A stretch of 37,583 nucleotides of DNA from Candidatus Firestonebacteria bacterium RIFOXYD2_FULL_39_29 (GTDB lineage: Bacteria > Oederibacteriota > D2-FULL-39-29), in contig MFGV01000049.1 of the NCBI GenBank assembly GCA_001778375.1, forward strand, positions 1 to 37,583, given 5' to 3'. Both the position numbers and the translations under genes were made by a program. Positions 31,279 to 37,583 of this stretch are shown here, in pieces (the first letter of the stretch is position 1; every line of letters begins with the position of its first letter). Below the pieces are notes generated by a model. That model did not search any database. It had not been told where the DNA came from and saw only the letters and a program-made list of their open reading frames with translations.

Positions 31279-33737
31279 TTTTCTCCACCTGCCTTACTTT
31301 CAAATTTGCCCGACATATACAATGCTTCCATGGCGAAGGCCAAACCGCGGTATTCCGTAGATGAAAATATTGGGAAAGGAGAAATATCTCCCGGTCTTCC
31401 CGGCCAAACATCTTTTGATAATATATTTGAAGGACTTTTAGACATATTTCCTAATCCGCCGCCAAATGAATTTTGTACCAGATTAAGGTATTTCTCATCC
31501 TTAAATGTTCTCCAGGCAACCGAACTAAGCTCAAGAGCATCCGAACCCGGTTTGGTTTTATCCGCATGCATTTTTATTATTTCTTTTACTTTAGCATCAC
31601 CCGTTAAATCATAATATTCCATTAATGCGCCCATTCCTCCAAATCCCGTGCATGCTCTATCCTGGACATGTATTCTTTTAGTAAAATCATTCATAAGGTA
31701 TTTTATATACTTTTCATCCAGCGTTCTTTCCCATGCCGTAAGAAGAGCCTGAGAAGAATGTGCGCCTGATTCAGAGCTATTATCCGCGCTTGAATGACCG
31801 AACCTGGTGGCTTCTCCGTCCTGCCATGCCATCACGCTTATCGCATCCCGGTCCAGAATATCCTTTAATCTTCCATCGGCCATTAAATAATACAAATCTC
31901 TGACCGGCGCAGGTGTTCCTCCTCTTGCTCCTATGTACGCACATCCCCAGTGCGACACATTATGCCTGTGCGCGCATCCGGAAACATTTCTGTAAGGTCC
32001 CCAGTCCCACGGATATTCCTCTGTATTTATCGTATCTACGTCCTGAACATGTTTAACATTAGCTTCTCCTAATTCAAAATCCCTTCTTTGCCCTGTCCGG
32101 ATATATTGAAATAGAAAGAACCAACCTACAGGTCCAGAATCATCACCGCCCAACCAGGCCCAGCGACCGATGTCTAATGCCCATCTTCCGGTTTTCGGTC
32201 CCTGGTTCATCCACCACATAACATCCCCATAATCAAACATACCGTACCATCTGGATTTTTCCTGCGAGTCAAGATAATAATCCATCATCCCGCCCAGAAG
32301 CTTTTCTGCAGTCGGGAATTTCTTCGGGTCATACGGTCTGTAATATCCTAAAGCCCTCGTTCCGGCATAATAATCCGGTCCCGGATGAATAATTGGAAAT
32401 GCATCAAATGCCGAAGCCACTGCCTGACTGTTGGCTTGTTTTGTATTTCCCGCATGAAAATAAAAGAACACATCAGTTGTTTTTGAAGTACCTTTTGAAC
32501 AATTTCTATTAAAATACTCAGCATTAACTCCGCCCCTCGCACCTGTTTCACCGGTATTCCACTCTCTTGTATATCTTCTGTAATCTAAAAGTCCGGATTC
32601 CGGAGGCCAAATATTCACCGTTAATTTACCAGTTTTACTGTCAACCCAGACTGATTTTGGAAAACTTTGCCAGCCCTTTCTTACCCCCAGTGTCACACCA
32701 TATTTTGAATTGGACACATCAAGCCAGCATAAAGGCCTGCTGCCGGATTCCAGAACAACATCGGAAATTCCGGCTTTACTATTACCCCAGACTTTATAGG
32801 TATCGGCATCTTCTATGAAAAGAGAAACAGAAGGAAATTCACCCGGCTTTATTTCTTTTATAGTCGGTGTCGTAATAACTGTATCTTTCGGGATATCTAT
32901 ACCAACAGATAATCCTATATTTCTGATCATATCAAAATCAGAAGCCCCCTCATATACATACCAGTGCTGACAGCCAATGAGACCACTGCCCGCATAAGCA
33001 TGAACTCTCAAAACAAAATCGCACTCACCCCTGCGCTTTAGATCTCCTATCAACTTGCTTCCCAGTAATTTATATTTATAATATCCTTTTATCAAAATAA
33101 CCGTGTGAACGGGTCCGTCTTCTTCAACTTCCAGCTTGGTTATAATCACTTTTGAATTATCTGCCTTCCCCTTTGCACTCCAATTTCCCGCATACCAGCT
33201 CTTGTCGGAATTCAGACTTACAATATTCATGAAATTCTTTTCAGCATCTTCAGGTTTTACAACCAATTCAGAATCAGCATATTTCCCGTCCCCATCCGAA
33301 TCCAGCCATAGTTTATCAATAAACCCTGAACCTGTTTTATTTACTTCAAATTTTACAACTCCCGTATTAACTTCCAAGCTTCCGTCTTTTTTCCTGGTTG
33401 TTTTAACCGGCTTTAGAACCGCCGGTTTTGAGCCTTTCCGCTCCAGATTTAATGAATACGTTTCTTTTGAATCTGCGATAAAATCCAGAGAAATCCATTT
33501 AAAACTTTTATCCGGCCAAAATGCTATCGGTTTTACCTGACATGGAATTTCTGTTTTTCCTGCCAGAACTCCTACTGAATCAATCGAAGTAACTTTGCCT
33601 CTAGCTATCGGCACTCCGCTTCGAACAGGATATACGCCCGCCCATTCGGTCTGACCAAAATCCACTTTCAACGGAATCGGCGCCGCAAGAACAGAAGCAG
33701 CTAAACACAAGAACAGACCGACAGATATTTTCTTCAT
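31275..33737 (-). CDS. secreted PcRGLX/YetA-like protein (exo-rhamnogalacturonan lyase family)
   Basis: An 820-aa protein with a Sec signal (MKKISVGLFLCLAASVLAA). The N-terminal RIFT barrel has the family pattern IPLKVDFGQTEWAGVYPVRSGVPIARGKV..IPCQVKPIAFWPDKSFKWISLDF. A middle beta-sandwich ends in WLDVSNSKYGVTLGVRKGWQSFPK..VNIWPPESG. The C-terminal half is an (alpha/alpha) toroid-like domain with WWMNQGPKTGRWALDIGRWAWLGGDD, CAHRHNVSHWG and SSESGAHSSQALL. Fungal PcRGLX (PL26) cleaves rhamnogalacturonan from chain ends; substrate here is inferred. I chose ATG 33737 (GGAGG upstream) because the signal peptide begins there. It overlaps the next gene by 4 bases. Confidence 0.78.
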   Translation of the reverse strand: MKKISVGLFLCLAASVLAAPIPLKVDFGQTEWAGVYPVRSGVPIARGKVTSIDSVGVLAGKTEIPCQVKPIAFWPDKSFKWISLDFIADSKETYSLNLERKGSKPAVLKPVKTTRKKDGSLEVNTGVVKFEVNKTGSGFIDKLWLDSDGDGKYADSELVVKPEDAEKNFMNIVSLNSDKSWYAGNWSAKGKADNSKVIITKLEVEEDGPVHTVILIKGYYKYKLLGSKLIGDLKRRGECDFVLRVHAYAGSGLIGCQHWYVYEGASDFDMIRNIGLSVGIDIPKDTVITTPTIKEIKPGEFPSVSLFIEDADTYKVWGNSKAGISDVVLESGSRPLCWLDVSNSKYGVTLGVRKGWQSFPKSVWVDSKTGKLTVNIWPPESGLLDYRRYTREWNTGETGARGGVNAEYFNRNCSKGTSKTTDVFFYFHAGNTKQANSQAVASAFDAFPIIHPGPDYYAGTRALGYYRPYDPKKFPTAEKLLGGMMDYYLDSQEKSRWYGMFDYGDVMWWMNQGPKTGRWALDIGRWAWLGGDDSGPVGWFFLFQYIRTGQRRDFELGEANVKHVQDVDTINTEEYPWDWGPYRNVSGCAHRHNVSHWGCAYIGARGGTPAPVRDLYYLMADGRLKDILDRDAISVMAWQDGEATRFGHSSADNSSESGAHSSQALLTAWERTLDEKYIKYLMNDFTKRIHVQDRACTGFGGMGALMEYYDLTGDAKVKEIIKMHADKTKPGSDALELSSVAWRTFKDEKYLNLVQNSFGGGLGNMSKSPSNILSKDVWPGRPGDISPFPIFSSTEYRGLAFAMEALYMSGKFESKAGGEK

Positions 33738-33811
33738 TTCAGATTCCTCCATATTGCATATATTTATTATCCTCACAACCCTTTTAAATCAATCTCAAAT
33801 CCCTTTTTCTG

Positions 33812-36800
33812 CTACCTGCTAATTTTTACTGTTTTTTCTTTTTTATATCCTATTTTAGCTTTTACAATCTGATAACTGTGTTTGTCTGTAACATAAATAG
33901 CATCCTTCGAAACTGCAACACTTTTAGGAAATAAAAACGGTATCTCGGGTTTACTTCCAAGCCTTCTTCCCGGACCTGAATCTGAGTTACCATATGAACC
34001 GAACCGAAGTAACGGATTTCCATTCGTATCCAAAACCTGTACTGCAAATCTTATTGCATCCGGAACATAAACTCTTCCATAATCGTCAACATCGAATCTT
34101 GAAGCATCGCAGGAACACGAGAAGTCACCTCCGCCTGAAGCCGCGGGAGAAGGAGCCACCCCGTCATATACCCATTGATAACCCGTCAGCCAAAGAGGCA
34201 CAATACCGCCTTCTGTATAACCCCAGAAATTAGGCTTTTCTTTGGAAGCTATTTCAGGATATTCAATTTTTCCTTCCAAGGTTGGCCAATAAATCCCGCT
34301 GCCGCCTATACCTGCCCCCGGAGAGAACTTAATAACACTTCCATATATTTTCATAAATCTGTTTCTGTTCATACTCCCGCCGCCGACAGGTTTGAATTTT
34401 CCATCAGAAATATTTAAAAAAGCAGGGTCATACTTTGTAAGATTATCAACACCCTGAATTCCATCAGCGCCTGTAACCGCTTTCGGATAAAATCTTCCCA
34501 AATACCTGATATTATCGCCTATATATACATTGCCCTGAAGATCTGATTTTACACCATTACTGCTGCCGCCTGTTGCACGGGCCACTTCTCTTTTCTTTAA
34601 AGTACCGTCAGGCGAGTAAACATTAACCTGCCCGTACATTGTACTTCCTATATTACGATATCCTCCTGTCGGTCCCGCAAATTCAAACACATATATCTCC
34701 CCATTTGAGGCAATAGACATCCCGCCTCTTTCTCCCAAATATGAATCTTTCAAAACAATTTTTTTTACAACTGCAAAATCCTTTTTAGGATCATATTTTA
34801 TAATCTGATACGGAAAAACTGACAGCGCATAATATGAACCGTCAGGTCCAATTGCAATATCAGCTCCTCCCGGAAACTTACCCGGAATCTCGTCCCCTGT
34901 CTTACCGTCAAAACATTTTACGCTTCCGCCTCTTATTGTTGAGTAGATTTTTTCAGTTTCTTTATCAACAATAACAAAATGATACATTGTATGCCGGCCT
35001 TTTTGTTTTATCGCAGCTTTATCTGACAGTTTCCTTTCTTCAAGAGTACCGCCTTTGTTTACATAACTTTTTACTCCATTTTTAATAACCCATATGATCG
35101 CAGGTTTTACGGCTGAATCCACCAAAACATGTCCGCCGCCTCCTTCAGGATAAGAAATAGCATCTTTAACCGAACCGCTTCCTGAAATATATACTAATTT
35201 TGACGGAACTTTTTTGTCATAAGATGTTGAAAGGACATAGCAATCATCCGTATTCTTATCTACCGCCATATATTCCGCGCCCGGAACCGGATAAGCTTTT
35301 AAAAATTTCCCATCTTTTGAAAAGACAGCTACTTCCCCGTTACCGCTGTCACCTACAAACACCTTACCGTCTTTTCCGACTGCTACGGAATCAGGTGAAT
35401 TTACATGAGCCTCCTTACTGCCTTTAAAACCTATTCCGCCTATAAATTCCTCAACTTCCGCATCGGGTTTCATTTTTGTTCTAAAAACCGCAGCCGGTTT
35501 TCTTGTAACCTCGTTAGATCTTGCATCATATGTATATGTCAAACTAACAGAGGTCATGTACACATATCCGCTGTCGGAATCTGCAGCCAAATATGCGCCG
35601 CTCCAGAGATTAGTCCATAATCTCGGGCCAAAACAATCCTTTGGCGTACTTCCGTCTCCATTAACGCTTACTAATCTCCATGTGTCCCATCTAAAATTCC
35701 TGCTAATAAATATTACCTGATCCTCTCCCATCACAGCCATTTCCTGGATCAGTGCTTCATCCCCATAAGGCAGGAAACTTCCATTCCTGTGATACTGGAC
35801 AGGTATGCTTTCTCCGTTTGCTAAATGCGCAAAATCAATCGCTCCAAGTTTTTCTTCCGGAATATCAGCAGGAAACGGAAGAACAGTTCTCGCATACTCT
35901 CCATTCCTGTCAAATGATTCTATTCTGGGCGCGACATCACGAACATTACTGTTCGAATGCATCAAATATACGTTTCCCTTCTTATCAATTGTTGCACCGG
36001 TAATTCTATCATTCCCAAAAGGTGTATACCCCATCAGCTTATCCAGTTTGGCTTCCATCCCAAGGGATATTTTCACACTGCAGCCGTCTAAAGATATTAC
36101 TTTTTTACCGAAATTATCCTTTCCGTCCCAATAAATAACCTGGGCTAGGCTTTTTTTCTGCAAAGGCTCCGGCGGGTTATCTCCCAATACACCTGATACA
36201 AGATTACGAACCGTTTTCCCGGTGCTATCCTTAATTTCTACTGTTACATCCGTAAATGTATTAGCTGTAAAACTTATTTTTACTTTACCCTTATCCATTA
36301 CAACCTCAGGTCCCTTTGTAAATTCCGGGGCAACTTCTTTCGCAGGTTTTATTACCTTAGGGTTATTCCCTGTTACTTTTTCAAAAGTCACCTGAGATTC
36401 TTTTACTACATGAGGCAAATCTTCCTGAGTTATTTTTTTCCCTTTTAATCCTTTTATATGCGCAAACAAATCAGGCCTGTGAGGAGTTCCGGAATACGAC
36501 GGAGCCCAAAAATAATCTGCTCTTCCTTTGCCGCCTGGTCCGTTCATATCCCCCCTGCTGATATTTACTCCAATTGTGCTTGTTATCTTACTAGACCTTG
36601 TAAAAGAAGCAAAGGGAATCTTAAGCTCAGCTGTCCATTCTTTTTCCCCGACAACAACTTTCGATTCTATATTGCCATTCCACGTAATATCCCCGCAATC
36701 CTGTTCTCTATGATATGAATCAGCCAACCCGCCTGCAGAACTTAACAAAATTTGATAATAACTCTTATGGCTGTTTGAAACATCAAGGAATATCTCAGCA

Positions 36801-37141
36801 TCCTCTTCCTGCCAGATGGTACCTTCATCCCTGCCGGTAACTTTTGATGCAAAAACACCTTCAGGTGCGGAAAATTTCAAGCCTATATAAAAATTATCGG
36901 CATCCTGGCAAAATAATGCGATACTCTCCCTTGGCGCAGAATCCCCGAAAATGTTTACAAACGGAGTCGTCCTTACCGCAGTTTTCCAGCAGACATCATC
37001 CAAAACACCGTCTATTTTTGGACCTGCCTTTACAGGCACCATATCTATCGTTGTTGGCACAGGAATTCCACTTTTTGCAAAAACCGGAGAACCGGACAAA
37101 AATACCAGAAATAGACCTGTCACCAAGATAACTTTCTTCAT
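33812..37141 (-). CDS. giant secreted CBM9-like / NHL beta-propeller protein
   Basis: An 1109-aa protein with a Sec signal (MKKVILVTGLFLVFLSGSPVFA). Residues about 30-230 form a CBM9/DOMON-like sugar-binding domain (GPKIDGVLDDVCWKTA..F, WQEEDAEIFLDV, EWTAELKIPFASF, GVNISRGD). About 285-375 is a FlgD-type Ig segment (TVEIKDSTGKTVRNLVSG...IYWDGKDNFGK). The rest carries NHL/six-bladed propeller repeats (SPDSVAVGKDGKVFVGDSGNGEVAVFSKDGKFLKAY; FLFPKSVAVSKDAIYVTDKHSYQIV). GAGGGGG precedes the ATG, and a strong promoter lies 49 bases upstream. It is first in the cluster and probably captures polysaccharide at the cell surface. Confidence 0.75.
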   Translation of the reverse strand: MKKVILVTGLFLVFLSGSPVFAKSGIPVPTTIDMVPVKAGPKIDGVLDDVCWKTAVRTTPFVNIFGDSAPRESIALFCQDADNFYIGLKFSAPEGVFASKVTGRDEGTIWQEEDAEIFLDVSNSHKSYYQILLSSAGGLADSYHREQDCGDITWNGNIESKVVVGEKEWTAELKIPFASFTRSSKITSTIGVNISRGDMNGPGGKGRADYFWAPSYSGTPHRPDLFAHIKGLKGKKITQEDLPHVVKESQVTFEKVTGNNPKVIKPAKEVAPEFTKGPEVVMDKGKVKISFTANTFTDVTVEIKDSTGKTVRNLVSGVLGDNPPEPLQKKSLAQVIYWDGKDNFGKKVISLDGCSVKISLGMEAKLDKLMGYTPFGNDRITGATIDKKGNVYLMHSNSNVRDVAPRIESFDRNGEYARTVLPFPADIPEEKLGAIDFAHLANGESIPVQYHRNGSFLPYGDEALIQEMAVMGEDQVIFISRNFRWDTWRLVSVNGDGSTPKDCFGPRLWTNLWSGAYLAADSDSGYVYMTSVSLTYTYDARSNEVTRKPAAVFRTKMKPDAEVEEFIGGIGFKGSKEAHVNSPDSVAVGKDGKVFVGDSGNGEVAVFSKDGKFLKAYPVPGAEYMAVDKNTDDCYVLSTSYDKKVPSKLVYISGSGSVKDAISYPEGGGGHVLVDSAVKPAIIWVIKNGVKSYVNKGGTLEERKLSDKAAIKQKGRHTMYHFVIVDKETEKIYSTIRGGSVKCFDGKTGDEIPGKFPGGADIAIGPDGSYYALSVFPYQIIKYDPKKDFAVVKKIVLKDSYLGERGGMSIASNGEIYVFEFAGPTGGYRNIGSTMYGQVNVYSPDGTLKKREVARATGGSSNGVKSDLQGNVYIGDNIRYLGRFYPKAVTGADGIQGVDNLTKYDPAFLNISDGKFKPVGGGSMNRNRFMKIYGSVIKFSPGAGIGGSGIYWPTLEGKIEYPEIASKEKPNFWGYTEGGIVPLWLTGYQWVYDGVAPSPAASGGGDFSCSCDASRFDVDDYGRVYVPDAIRFAVQVLDTNGNPLLRFGSYGNSDSGPGRRLGSKPEIPFLFPKSVAVSKDAIYVTDKHSYQIVKAKIGYKKEKTVKISR

Positions 37142-37189
37142 GTAATTATCCCCCTCTATATATTAAGTTGTTTTTCTTATCTGAATATA

Positions 37190-37218
37190 TTTATACTCTT
37201 CTTTTGTTGCTTTTTCAA
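37190..37218 (-). promoter_or_regulatory. sigma70-type promoter of the polysaccharide cluster
   Basis: On the minus strand, TTGAAA (37218-37213), a 17-base spacer and TATAAA (37195-37190) predict a start near 37183 and a leader of about 42 bases. No operator-like palindrome overlaps it. Confidence 0.7.
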
Positions 37219-37443
37219 TATCTGTTTTCCCTCTAATTCCACAGCAAATTACATATCAATTAGTTTGATTGGACAGAAAAGTAAATAAAGGTTTTCTTCA
37301 AGCTTAAAATGAAATATTTTAAATGAAAATATTTTTGTGCTTTTCGAAGGAACTATACAGAAACTATGAGATTACGACAGGAGGCGAAGAGGTCTCAATG
37401 AAACAAATATGGACCTTTCCAAGCTTATCCTCCTAAAAGATTG

Positions 37444-37484
37444 GCGGATCCGCTAAGGGCGAGATCTCGTCAGAAACTCTGACG
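37444..37484. repeat. cluster of three palindromes near the window end
   Basis: GCGGATCCGC (37444-37453), CGAGATCTCG (37460-37469) and CGTCAGA/TCTGACG with a 3-base loop (37468-37484) follow each other. The stretch 37219-37583 holds no supported gene; a possible gene off the right edge cannot be judged. Confidence 0.65.
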
Positions 37485-37583
37485 GACAGGCTACTAGGGG
37501 TTTTCTTTGGCATAACGCCATAGAGTTATAATCAAAAGATGTGTATGAAGTAAAACAGCGACGTATCCTGTATAATAAGTTTT

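Overview
The window looks like a chromosomal segment of an uncultivated, diderm, anaerobic or fermentative bacterium with an AT-rich genome. This rests on an apparent outer-membrane protein, many secreted proteins with Sec signal peptides, an ADP-forming acyl-CoA synthetase and a pyrophosphate-dependent phosphofructokinase. Multi-copy DUF2723-TPR membrane proteins, PcRGLX/YetA-like secreted proteins and spacers full of small palindromic repeats suggest a candidate phylum near Omnitrophota, Elusimicrobiota or Firestonebacteria. That placement is inference, because no rRNA or ribosomal-protein gene is present.

Layout. 1-1138: pyrR with a complete PyrR-type attenuation leader, then an intergenic region with divergent promoters. 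1139-3333: an AGE-family sugar epimerase and a DUF4434-like TIM-barrel protein. 3362-5982: a hotdog thioesterase/ADP-forming acyl-CoA synthetase operon ending in an intrinsic terminator. 6048-6800: tRNA-Tyr, tRNA-Gly(TCC), a decayed tRNA-Gly copy and a mini-ORF. 6811-8640: a pseudopilin-like protein and a frameshifted AlbA_2 regulator. 8840-17667: three DUF2723-TPR proteins (TMEM260-like, candidate protein O-glycosyltransferases), with a 23S-IVP-type four-helix protein and tmRNA between the first two. 17881-21423: tadA, PPi-phosphofructokinase and an MFS exporter. 21674-23200: two tRNA-Arg genes (TCG, ACG) around a Vat-like acetyltransferase, with tRNA fragments and palindromes. 23362-26974: small envelope or unknown proteins, including a DUF3795 protein with an apparent in-frame palindromic insertion. 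27068-37141: a four-gene leftward cluster led by a strong sigma70-type promoter, encoding a CBM9/NHL-propeller protein, a PcRGLX/YetA-like protein, a related 785-aa secreted protein and a cytoplasmic TIM-barrel-like enzyme.

How it fits together. The right-hand cluster plausibly binds and breaks down a rhamnogalacturonan-like or other acidic polysaccharide outside the cell. The AGE epimerase and DUF4434 protein point to further sugar metabolism. PFP and the ADP-forming CoA ligase fit PPi- and CoA-thioester-based energy saving. TadA has its expected substrate, tRNA-Arg(ACG), about 4.5 kb away.

Most unusual signals. (1) Three divergent paralogues of a TMEM260-like glycosyltransferase lie in 9 kb. 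(2) Palindromes include or complement the 3' ends of the structured RNA genes, split tRNA pseudogenes, and appear in frame inside a coding sequence. This resembles Rickettsia palindromic elements in behaviour, but I do not recognise the sequences as a known family.
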